From positions 1 to 32,865 of the forward strand of contig CALAZS010000163.1 in the NCBI GenBank assembly GCA_937926265.1: DNA of 32,865 nt. The letters are read 5' to 3'. The position numbers and the translations under genes are program-made. Positions 24,476 to 31,799 of the stretch are shown in pieces. Positions within the stretch are counted from its first letter, which is position 1. Each line of letters opens with the position of its first letter. The stretch comes from an uncultured Gammaproteobacteria bacterium. Its GTDB lineage: Bacteria > Pseudomonadota > Gammaproteobacteria > Chromatiales > Chromatiaceae. Under the pieces are notes generated by a model that ran no database searches, was not told the origin of the DNA, and was given only the letters and a program-made list of their open reading frames with translations.

Positions 24476-26224
24476 TTAAACCACCTTTACTTTAACCAGT
24501 TCTTCGCCTTCAGGGTCCGTCACATGCACTGCACAGGCAATACATGGGTCAAAACTGTGAATAGTACGCAATATTTCAACAGGCTGTTTGGGATCGTGCA
24601 ACTGATGATTATCTGTCAGTGCTGCTTCATAGGGTCCATCCTGACCCTGCGCATCACGGGGACCCGCATTCCAGGTTGAAGGAACCACTGCCTGGTAGTT
24701 ATCAATTTTCTGATCCTTGATAACAATCCAGTGAGCCAAAGCACCTCGAGGCGCTTCCATGAAACCAACGCCACGTGCCTCTTTTGGCCATGTTGACGGA
24801 TCAAACATTGCGTCATTATGAACACTCAGGTCACCTGCCTTAATATTGGCAACCAGGTTATTCATCCAGACATTCATCTGGTCACCAATCAACTTGGTTT
24901 CCAATGTACGTGCTGCGGTACGCCCGAGGGTGGAGAACAATGCATCAATTGGCACATCAAGCTGTTTTAACACAGCGCCTGCCAGTTCAACCGTGGGTTC
25001 ATGTCCTGTTGCATAAAGTGTCAGAACACGTGCCAGGGGGCCCACTTCCATTGGCTGTCCTTTCCAACGTGGAGATTTCAGCCAGGAATAACTGTTTTCA
25101 ATATCCAGGAAGTCATACGGAGGTTTCGGACCGCTATAGTTCAGGTTGGTCTCACCATCATATGGATGCAGACCTTTTTCCTTACCGACGCTGTAATCGT
25201 AGTAAGAGTGTGCGATAAATTCCTGAATCTGTTCCGGATCATTAAGGTCAATCGGATGAATCTTTGTTAAATCGCGATCCAGAATTGCCCCACCCGGAAT
25301 GAAATAAGATGATGGGTCATCCATACCTTTTTCAGGCATATCACCAAAGGTCATGAAATTGCGAACGCCTGAACCTTTTTTAAACCAGTCCTTATAGAAG
25401 CCGGCGATGGCGAGCGTATCAGGAATATAAACATCATTCACAAATGTCATCATCTTATTGATGATGCCCTGTATCTGTTGAAGTCCGACAATATTCAATG
25501 CAGTTGCACCTGCGCCACCAGTCGATGAAGTAGGGTCGATACTGATAGGTGATGGAGCTCCACCAACAATGAAGTTTGGATGAGGGTTTTTACCACCAAA
25601 AATGGTATGAATCTGCACCACATCACGCTGCCAGGACAAAGCTTCGAGGTAATGCGCTACCGCCATCAGGTTGGCTTCTGCTGGCAGTTTGTAAGCCGGG
25701 TGCCCCCAGTAGCCATTGGCAAAGATACCGAGTTGACCGGATTCAACAAAACCTTTGACCTTTTTCTGCACCTCGGCGAAATAACCGGGCGATGAATTCG
25801 GCCATTTTGAAATTGATTGCGCCAATTCAGAAGTTGCCTTGGGATCAGCATTTAATGCAGAAACCACATCAACCCAGTCAAGCGCATGCAGATGATAGAA
25901 ATGCATGACATGATCATGCACATACTGAGCAGCAATCATCAGGTTGCGAATCAACTGCGCATTAGGTGGAATTGGGTAATTCAGGGCATTTTCAACTGCC
26001 CTGACTGACGCAATACCATGAACCAGGGTGCATACGCCGCAGATACGCTGCGTAAATGCCCAGGCATCGCGTGGATCTCTACCCTTCAGAATGGTTTCAA
26101 TACCTCGAACCATGGTACCGGCACTGGATGCTCCAACAATATTACCTGATGCATCAGTTTCAGCCTCGATACGCAAGTGACCTTCAATTCGGGTGATAGG
26201 GTCAACGACTACGCGCTCACTCAT
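24476..26224 (-). CDS. hynL: [NiFe] hydrogenase large subunit, Isp-type (group 1e-like)
   Basis: This 582-residue catalytic subunit carries the NiFe(CN)2CO centre. The L1 motif RICGVCTLVH (Cys62, Cys65) and L2 motif DPCIACAVH (Cys561, Cys564, His567) supply the four ligands. The 15 residues after His567 (VTDPEGEELVKVKVV) are the tail removed by the maturation protease encoded in the same operon. The N-terminus MSERVVVDPITRIEGHLRIE is typical of group 1. Its start overlaps isp2 by 4 bases. The order hynS-isp1-isp2-hynL matches the Thiocapsa/Allochromatium type, so group 1e is the best call; formal classification needs a tree. Confidence 0.96.
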   Translation of the reverse strand: MSERVVVDPITRIEGHLRIEAETDASGNIVGASSAGTMVRGIETILKGRDPRDAWAFTQRICGVCTLVHGIASVRAVENALNYPIPPNAQLIRNLMIAAQYVHDHVMHFYHLHALDWVDVVSALNADPKATSELAQSISKWPNSSPGYFAEVQKKVKGFVESGQLGIFANGYWGHPAYKLPAEANLMAVAHYLEALSWQRDVVQIHTIFGGKNPHPNFIVGGAPSPISIDPTSSTGGAGATALNIVGLQQIQGIINKMMTFVNDVYIPDTLAIAGFYKDWFKKGSGVRNFMTFGDMPEKGMDDPSSYFIPGGAILDRDLTKIHPIDLNDPEQIQEFIAHSYYDYSVGKEKGLHPYDGETNLNYSGPKPPYDFLDIENSYSWLKSPRWKGQPMEVGPLARVLTLYATGHEPTVELAGAVLKQLDVPIDALFSTLGRTAARTLETKLIGDQMNVWMNNLVANIKAGDLSVHNDAMFDPSTWPKEARGVGFMEAPRGALAHWIVIKDQKIDNYQAVVPSTWNAGPRDAQGQDGPYEAALTDNHQLHDPKQPVEILRTIHSFDPCIACAVHVTDPEGEELVKVKVV

Positions 26225-27492
26225 GATTCATTCTCCTTTAACAGGTGATTAGCTACAACCTCGGTGAGCCCGAGAACGGTGACATCCATACCATTGTCCT
26301 CGACACCCTCTTCAAGCGTATTTCGACAAGTAGCACACATGGTCACAACAATGTTTACATCAAGTTCTTCAATTTGCTGACGCTTACGGTGAAATACCTT
26401 GCGTACCAGCGGTTCCGCTTTTTCAATGGTATTCATGCCACCGCCACCGCCACAGCACCAGTTACATGCCATACTGTCATTCATTTCCTTAAAATTGGAT
26501 GACATCATATTCAACAGGTTACGTTGTGGTTCATTAACGCCGCCACGACGTGCAGCCTGACAGGGATCATGGAAGGTCATTGGCACCGTTCCGGAAGAAG
26601 CCCTGGTATGTAATTTACCCTGGGCACGTAATTCATCCAGTACCTCAATGATATGATAAACCTCAAAAGGATACGGCCGACCAATAACATTTGGTCCTTC
26701 CCATCTTATCGCCATATAAGCATGACCACACTCAGGACTGATAACTTTCTTGATATTCAGCTCTTCTGCAGCTTCAACAATACGGTTGATCATCATTGCC
26801 TCAATTTCCGAGGCCCCCATGTGCATGCCCGGGTTACCCGCTTCATGCGCCTTGGAACTGAATGTCCAGGTAACACCTGCTTCCTTGAATATTTTAGCCA
26901 GCGAGGAAATGATCTCGTTGAATTGCATAACTTCTGCTGAGGACAAAAGCAGTAGGTAATCAACGTCCGGTTTATCGATATTGATTTCAATACCGGTTTC
27001 TTCCTCTGCCGCTTTAACCATGGCTTCCAGCGTTTTCATTGGGAAACCCATGACACTGCCAGTTTCCATAGTTCGAACCGCAGCCGCCTGAAGTTCTTTC
27101 GGTGCCAGCCCCGCAGCAGTTAATCCTTCCCGCATGCGGCGAATCATGTAGACAATGTCATTACCTATAGGACAAACCATGCTGCAGCGTCCACAGGTAG
27201 TGCAACTTTCGAATGCCAGTTCGACATTATCCTTTAAATCCTGCTCCGTAACTTCTTTTGCCAGACCAATTAATTTTTTCAGCTTGCCAATAACCGTATA
27301 TTCCTGTTCCCAGATGCGACGCATCGGTTCAACACGGCGGATTGGTGTGTACTTGGGGTCACCGGTTTCAGTAAAGAAAATACACGCCGAAGAACAAATG
27401 CCACAACCAGTACAACTTGAAAAATATGATGCTATCGGTGCATCAATAACTCTCTTTAGGGTGTTAATACCCTGTTCCAATGAAGTAGTCAT
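26221..27492 (-). CDS. isp2: Isp2, HdrD-like Fe-S electron-transfer subunit of the hydrogenase
   Basis: This 423-residue cytoplasmic-side protein has two [4Fe-4S] ferredoxin motifs: Cys27, 30, 33, 37 (CTGCGICSSAC) and Cys97, 100, 103, 107 (CTTCGRCSMVCP). A C-terminal CCG domain of the HdrB/HdrD type has Cys311, Cys346-Cys347 and Cys386, Cys389 in the CATC pair. An earlier partial CCG-like segment (PECGHAYM) is also present. In methanogens the CCG domain holds the special cluster that reduces heterodisulfide. In Isp2 it is thought to link the hydrogenase through Isp1 to a thiol/disulfide or quinone pool; that role is inferred. Both neighbours overlap by 4 bases. Confidence 0.95.
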   Translation of the reverse strand: MTTSLEQGINTLKRVIDAPIASYFSSCTGCGICSSACIFFTETGDPKYTPIRRVEPMRRIWEQEYTVIGKLKKLIGLAKEVTEQDLKDNVELAFESCTTCGRCSMVCPIGNDIVYMIRRMREGLTAAGLAPKELQAAAVRTMETGSVMGFPMKTLEAMVKAAEEETGIEINIDKPDVDYLLLLSSAEVMQFNEIISSLAKIFKEAGVTWTFSSKAHEAGNPGMHMGASEIEAMMINRIVEAAEELNIKKVISPECGHAYMAIRWEGPNVIGRPYPFEVYHIIEVLDELRAQGKLHTRASSGTVPMTFHDPCQAARRGGVNEPQRNLLNMMSSNFKEMNDSMACNWCCGGGGGMNTIEKAEPLVRKVFHRKRQQIEELDVNIVVTMCATCRNTLEEGVEDNGMDVTVLGLTEVVANHLLKENES

Positions 27493-28136
27493 ACTTTCAC
27501 ACCCTTACGGCCAGCGTTCGAGCCGTTGTAATAACGTGCCATCGCAAATGTTACCGCATGCACCAGCTTGGTTACCGGCAGCATAACCATTAACAATTCC
27601 ACGGAAAGGATATGCATAGCCAGCATCAAGGTATAATCAGGACCAATACGATGAAAAGCCATATAACCTGTTACCAATGGCAGGAAGGTTACCAGCCAGA
27701 CAAAATAGTCGGATGGCCTGGAAAGAATACGCCGGGCTGGATTCACTCGACGCTGGATTAAGACATACATCATCGTCGCAATACTGAGTATGGTGAAAAA
27801 GTCGATGATATAGTTGGGCCAACCATCCCAAAACACCCCAAAGACATCTTTAAATAGCTGTGTATGAGGAATAAAGAAGAAAATTACGACAAACAGGCCG
27901 ACATGAAAAATATAGGTAGCCGTTATATATTTCCAACAGTGCTTTTCAGGTAAATTACGCCTGATAATAGTCCTGAAACCCTCTTTTACACCACTAGAGC
28001 GCACCTTGGCATATTCCTTGGGTCTGCCTAATGACAAAATTTCAAGCACACGAAGCGTTAATCCAAAAACCATAAATACCGTTGCGTATGCAAGCCCGGG
28101 CCCTCTGGCCCAGTTTAATAGCTCAACTTCATTCAT
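27489..28136 (-). CDS. isp1: Isp1, NarI-like cytochrome b membrane subunit of the hydrogenase
   Basis: This 215-residue membrane protein has about five segments and resembles NarI/DsrM: the His-bearing helices include HVGLFVVIFFFIPH and AMHILSVELLMVMLPVTKLVH, the probable heme b ligands. It anchors the periplasmic hydrogenase and passes electrons to Isp2. The frame extends to a TTG at 28157, but the ATG at 28136 is preceded by GGGAG at 6 bases and its overlap with the small-subunit stop is 8 bases, so that start was chosen. Confidence 0.94.
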   Translation of the reverse strand: MNEVELLNWARGPGLAYATVFMVFGLTLRVLEILSLGRPKEYAKVRSSGVKEGFRTIIRRNLPEKHCWKYITATYIFHVGLFVVIFFFIPHTQLFKDVFGVFWDGWPNYIIDFFTILSIATMMYVLIQRRVNPARRILSRPSDYFVWLVTFLPLVTGYMAFHRIGPDYTLMLAMHILSVELLMVMLPVTKLVHAVTFAMARYYNGSNAGRKGVKV

Positions 28137-29238
28137 TTTTAGCTCCCATATCTTCAAGTGTTACTGGTTCATGTTTAGCTTCTGCTTTGGACTTGGTATT
28201 AGAGTTCAACAGGCCACTTGCAACTCCAACCGCAGCGCCGGCAGCCAAAGCACCCGTTGCCCAACCTTCCATATTCATGCTTCCGGTAGAAAGTGGTTTG
28301 TAGAAACTGCCAGCATCCCAGAAATCAGGTTCCGAACAACCTATACATCCATGTCCGGACTGAATTGGGAACGAAGTACCATTGTTCCACTTGACCGTAG
28401 CGCAAGCATTATGTGTTGTGGGCCCTTTGCATCCAACTTCAAATAGACACCAGCCTTTACGGGCGCCTTCATCATCAAAGCCTTTGGCAAACTGACCCTT
28501 GTCATAAAATGGCCTGCGGTAGCAACGGTCATGAATTGAGTCACCAAAAAATGCCATTGGTCGACCATGACTATCCAGCTCAGGAATGCCGAATGTCAGT
28601 ACATGCGCCAAGACTCCGGTCATTACAACTGGAATAGGCGGGCAACCCGGGATGTTTATTATCGGCTTGTCCTTAACGATATCCGAAACAGCAACAGCGC
28701 CGGTAGGATTTGGGTTCGCCTTGGGCAGACCACCGTAGGCCGCGCAGGTACCAACTGAAACAATTGCCATGGCATCCTTGGCGACATCCTGCAACATTTG
28801 CAGGTTGGTGATACCGGCAATAGTCGAATAAACACCACCATCTTTTACAGGAATGGCGCCATCAACAATCAGAATGTATTTACCTTTATGCTTTTTCTGG
28901 GCTTCTTCACGCGCATGCTCAGCAGCATCTCCGGATGCAGCCTGCAGTGTGTGATGATAATCCAGGGAAATAAAATCAAATATCAGGCTTTCCAGTGTAG
29001 GCTTGTGCGAACGTGTTATCGATTCAGTGCATCCGGTACATTCCTGGAAAGATAACCAGATAACAGACTGACGTGTCGCCTGAGACAGTTTTTCAGCCAT
29101 CGCTTTTGCAGCTGCCGGTGGTAGTGCCATTGCCGATGCAACAGTTGAACAGAATTTCAAAAATGTTCTGCGTGAGACACCGTTACTGATTAATGACCCG
29201 CCCAGCGTTTCTGCTTTGTCGACTCTTTCTTCAGTCAT
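28129..29238 (-). CDS. hynS: [NiFe] hydrogenase small subunit with Tat signal
   Basis: This 369-residue electron-transfer subunit has a twin-arginine signal (SRRTFLKFC, Arg23-Arg24), so it is folded in the cytoplasm and exported with the large subunit. The proximal cluster motif is ECTGCTES (Cys67, Cys70), the standard 4-Cys form; the two extra cysteines of O2-tolerant group 1d enzymes are absent. The distal/medial region (DRCYRRPFYDKGQFAKGFDD, then EVGCKGPTTHNACATVKWN and HGCIGCSEPDFWD) is complete. A C-terminal membrane helix (about 330-350) anchors it. A GAGGG ribosome site precedes the ATG. Confidence 0.96.
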   Translation of the reverse strand: MTEERVDKAETLGGSLISNGVSRRTFLKFCSTVASAMALPPAAAKAMAEKLSQATRQSVIWLSFQECTGCTESITRSHKPTLESLIFDFISLDYHHTLQAASGDAAEHAREEAQKKHKGKYILIVDGAIPVKDGGVYSTIAGITNLQMLQDVAKDAMAIVSVGTCAAYGGLPKANPNPTGAVAVSDIVKDKPIINIPGCPPIPVVMTGVLAHVLTFGIPELDSHGRPMAFFGDSIHDRCYRRPFYDKGQFAKGFDDEGARKGWCLFEVGCKGPTTHNACATVKWNNGTSFPIQSGHGCIGCSEPDFWDAGSFYKPLSTGSMNMEGWATGALAAGAAVGVASGLLNSNTKSKAEAKHEPVTLEDMGAKNE

Positions 29239-29266
29239 CGTTTCTTTCCCTCTTCAAGCTGTTTAA

Positions 29267-29677
29267 TTAAATAACTTTTTCCTGCCCGGCCAAACTGCTT
29301 GCCATCACCTGGGCTGAATGACGGACTTCATCCATATGCGTTACCAATATTTCTGGCACCTGGGTTACTTCAATTAATTCACTCAGGACTTTTTCATCAT
29401 CACCGTAATGAGTGATCCACCAGATGCCACTGTAAGCAGTTTCCCTGATACTGCTGCTGCCAATACTTTTAATGGTGGCCTTGACCTCTCCAACCCCAAG
29501 CAAATCAGCCAACTCGTTGATGTCAGCTTCATTTAAAGGCAGGCTCAAAAGATCTATGACATGGGTCTCACCCTTTTTGAGCAAATTGTGTAAATGGTCA
29601 TTGAGTTCAGCAAGCAGGGCTGACGCCATTCCGGTTGGCGTTTCCATTGCTTTCACAGGAATATCGATCAGATTCAT
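29267..29677 (-). CDS. short HupH/HyaF-like hydrogenase accessory protein
   Basis: This 136-residue protein matches the C-terminal half of HupH/HyaF (about 285 residues): LLGVGEVKATI, then RETAYSGIWWITHYG and LIEVTQVPEIL. The N-terminal half of the longer family is missing, with no sign of a frameshift upstream, because the ATG overlaps the protease stop by 4 bases. HupH/HyaF aid assembly of the small-subunit Fe-S clusters; here the same role is inferred. The gene lies between the protease and the small subunit. Confidence 0.85.
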   Translation of the reverse strand: MNLIDIPVKAMETPTGMASALLAELNDHLHNLLKKGETHVIDLLSLPLNEADINELADLLGVGEVKATIKSIGSSSIRETAYSGIWWITHYGDDEKVLSELIEVTQVPEILVTHMDEVRHSAQVMASSLAGQEKVI

Positions 29678-30165
29678 TCAGACCACCTCTTCAAAATGGA
29701 TTCAATTTCAGACACTGCTATGGGAATTGCCGCTGAGACGGCTTCAGTGGGTTGATCACCCCAGTCAATAAACTCAGGCTGAATTCCAACCAGAGCACGT
29801 TTATCGGGAAGTTTGCCACTGAGTAAAGTAATCGACATGACATCAGCCAGGCTGACTTCATGAACACTTTTCTTGTTACCTGAAACGATGTAAGTGTCCA
29901 TATCATTATCTTCAAAAACCTGAACGGTGCCGGGAGCAGATTTTAATTCTGCCGCATCTATAACAATCAGCTTTTCACAATTTTCGATTGCACCAGCCAG
30001 GGTAAAACTCAACGTGCCGCCATCCATAATGGTTACATCTTCAAACACTGGGGATTCATGCTTTTCAACACCGTCGAGGACATAAACGCCGATACCCTCG
30101 TCAGTAAGAAGGGTATTTCCGATTCCCAAAACCAGCGTGTTAGACTGCTCTGCACTCGTTGGCAT
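29674..30165 (-). CDS. hynD: hydrogenase maturation protease (HyaD/HynD type)
   Basis: This 163-residue endopeptidase removes the large-subunit C-terminal tail after nickel insertion. The fold start LVLGIGNTLLTDEGIGV and the three nickel-sensing residues Glu23, Asp70 and His102 (in SVHEVSLADV) match HybD Glu16, Asp62 and His93. It is the first gene of the hydrogenase operon, ahead of the structural genes; in many operons it follows them. The upstream 144-base region holds the shared FNR site. Confidence 0.94.
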   Translation of the reverse strand: MPTSAEQSNTLVLGIGNTLLTDEGIGVYVLDGVEKHESPVFEDVTIMDGGTLSFTLAGAIENCEKLIVIDAAELKSAPGTVQVFEDNDMDTYIVSGNKKSVHEVSLADVMSITLLSGKLPDKRALVGIQPEFIDWGDQPTEAVSAAIPIAVSEIESILKRWSE

Positions 30166-30202
30166 ATGCCAGACCTCGAGGAATTTATTATTTATGCGAT
30201 TA

Positions 30203-30208
30203 ATAGTA
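30203..30208 (-). promoter_or_regulatory. -10 element of the hydrogenase structural operon
   Basis: On the minus strand the hexamer reads TACTAT. It would start transcription near 30196, exactly 41.5 bases from the centre of the FNR box, the class II activation distance. There is no clear -35, as expected for an FNR-activated promoter. Confidence 0.55.
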
Positions 30209-30230
30209 GTTTTAGATAAGTAAAATTAAA

Positions 30231-30244
30231 TTGATGTAAATCAA
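30231..30244. promoter_or_regulatory. perfect FNR/Anr box shared by the divergent hydrogenase and hyp operons
   Basis: TTGAT-GTAA-ATCAA is an exact match to the FNR consensus palindrome. Centred at 30237.5, it is the only such site in the 144-base divergent region and lies at -41.5 relative to a candidate promoter on each side (-10 elements at 30203-30208 minus and 30267-30272 plus). An FNR-type regulator bound in the absence of oxygen could therefore activate both operons. Confidence 0.85.
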
Positions 30245-30266
30245 TAAAGTTTCATCCTTTTCGGTC

Positions 30267-30272
30267 TAAATT
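30267..30272 (+). promoter_or_regulatory. -10 element of the hypCABD operon
   Basis: TAAATT at 30267-30272 would start transcription near 30279, which places the FNR box centre at -41.5. The leader to the hypC ATG is about 30 bases. Confidence 0.55.
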
Positions 30273-30309
30273 ACAGTTCATTAATTACATTTTCGGGACA
30301 AATCGATTT

Positions 30310-30558
30310 ATGTGCCTTGGAATACCCATGCAGGTCGTTGAAATAGACGGCTATAACGCACGCTGTGAAGCTAAAGGCGTTGAAAGAACGGTCAGCCTGT
30401 TCATGATGCAGGATGAAAAAATCAGCGTTGGCGATTTCCTTATGATTCATGTGGGATATGCGATACAGAAAATGACCGAAGAAGAAGCGCAGTCTGCATG
30501 GGAAATTTATGACGAGATGCTGGCTGCTGAGCAGGGAATAGAACCGGTCAATGCATGA
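30310..30558 (+). CDS. hypC: hydrogenase assembly chaperone HypC
   Basis: This 82-residue chaperone starts MCLGIPMQVVEI; Cys2 binds the Fe(CN)2CO unit with HypD and delivers it to the large subunit. The conserved VGDFLMIHVGYAIQKM is present. It is the first gene of the hyp operon and overlaps hypA by 8 bases. The operon faces the structural genes across the shared FNR site. Confidence 0.96.
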   Translation: MCLGIPMQVVEIDGYNARCEAKGVERTVSLFMMQDEKISVGDFLMIHVGYAIQKMTEEEAQSAWEIYDEMLAAEQGIEPVNA

Positions 30559-30895
30559 ATTGGCAATCTGCCAGGACATAATTGCCCAGGTAGAACAAAT
30601 TGCTGCACAGCACCGGGCAGTTGCCGTTCACAGGATCCAGTTGGATATTGGCCCACTGTCCGGTGTTGAAGCACCTTTACTGGAAGCGGCTTTTCCAATT
30701 GCCTGTGCTGGTTCCGTGGCAGAAAATGCAGAGCTTAAAATTGAAATATCACCGATCGTGGTTAGTTGTCGCAGTTGCAACGAAAAGACGGCCGCTTCGG
30801 CCAATGACCTGACCTGCAAGAAATGCGGCAACTGGCATACGGATTTGGTATCCGGTGATGAGATGATACTTAAACGAGTCGAGTTGGACACCTGA
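30551..30895 (+). CDS. hypA: hydrogenase nickel-insertion protein HypA
   Basis: This 114-residue protein starts MHELAICQDII; His2 and the N-terminal amine form the nickel site. The zinc site is two CxxC pairs (Cys73/76 and Cys89/92). It works with HypB to load nickel. The start lies inside the hypC end (8-base overlap), and hypB follows 25 bases later. Confidence 0.96.
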   Translation: MHELAICQDIIAQVEQIAAQHRAVAVHRIQLDIGPLSGVEAPLLEAAFPIACAGSVAENAELKIEISPIVVSCRSCNEKTAASANDLTCKKCGNWHTDLVSGDEMILKRVELDT

Positions 30896-30920
30896 GCAGT
30901 AAACAAGACGAGGAAAGACT

Positions 30921-31799
30921 ATGTGTGATACATGCGGTTGCAACATCACCCCGGGTAACAAACACCTGGTCGAAGCTGATGGCAAACTGGCTAAAACCGA
31001 AGACGGCAAAGCAGCCGTTGATGTCTTGCATAGCCTGTTACATGAAAATGATCACCAGGCTTTACATAACCGTGAACACTTTGCCAGGCATAAAGTACTG
31101 GCAATCAACCTGATGTCCTCTCCCGGTTCAGGCAAAACCACCCTGCTTGAAAAAACCATCCAGAATCTCGGAGACTCAATCAAAATCGCTGTCATCGAAG
31201 GTGACCTGGAAACAGAAAACGATGCAGACCGCATTCGTAACCAGGGGGCTCCCGCGGTACAGATCACAACCGGCTCGGCCTGTCACCTTGATGCACACAT
31301 GGTGCATGATGGTTTACACCAGCTTGATTTAACGGATGTAGATATCCTGTTTATTGAAAATGTCGGCAACCTGGTCTGCCCTGCCAGTTTTGATCTTGGC
31401 CATCACTTGAATGTGACGCTGCTTTCATCAACTGAAGGTGATGACAAGCCATCAAAATACCCGGTTATGTTCAGGGCAGCTGACCTTATGCTGATTACCA
31501 AGTCTGATCTGCTGCAGTATCTTGATGACTTTGACCCGAAAGCAGCTGAAGCCAACTTCCGCAAACTCGCTAAAGACAACCCTGTTATTGAATTGTCTGC
31601 GAAAACCGATGATGGTTTTGACAACTGGATATCGTGGCTTAAAGACACACTGGCATTGCATCATGAAAAACTATCCAACGGCGAAACAATGCGCCCTGCC
31701 ATCCAGGCTGATGGCGTTGAACTGCATGCCCATCAACATTCCCATTCCCATGCTCATTCTCACGACCACATTCATGACCACATTCACAATAAGGCATGA
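30921..31799 (+). CDS. hypB: hydrogenase nickel-insertion GTPase HypB with C-terminal His tail
   Basis: This 292-residue GTPase starts MCDTCGCN, the high-affinity metal motif seen in E. coli HypB (Cys2, 5, 7). The G domain has SSPGSGKT (66-73), IEGDLETENDADRI, ENVGNLVCPASFDLG and the KSD specificity motif. Most His-rich HypB proteins carry the His stretch near the N-terminus between the CxxC motif and the G domain. Here it is at the C-terminus: residues 269-289 have a His at every second position (11 in all). The ribosome site AGGAAA is good, and hypD starts in the stop codon. Confidence 0.96.
   Translation: MCDTCGCNITPGNKHLVEADGKLAKTEDGKAAVDVLHSLLHENDHQALHNREHFARHKVLAINLMSSPGSGKTTLLEKTIQNLGDSIKIAVIEGDLETENDADRIRNQGAPAVQITTGSACHLDAHMVHDGLHQLDLTDVDILFIENVGNLVCPASFDLGHHLNVTLLSSTEGDDKPSKYPVMFRAADLMLITKSDLLQYLDDFDPKAAEANFRKLAKDNPVIELSAKTDDGFDNWISWLKDTLALHHEKLSNGETMRPAIQADGVELHAHQHSHSHAHSHDHIHDHIHNKA

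Noticed and set aside
28129..29238. O2-tolerant group 1d hydrogenase
   Set aside because: The small subunit has ECTGCTES, lacking the extra cysteines of the 4Fe-3S proximal cluster, and the operon has Isp1/Isp2.
31725..31796. His-rich end of hypB as a frameshift artefact
   Set aside because: The frame is open through the G domain to a stop that overlaps the hypD start exactly, and the alternating His pattern is regular.
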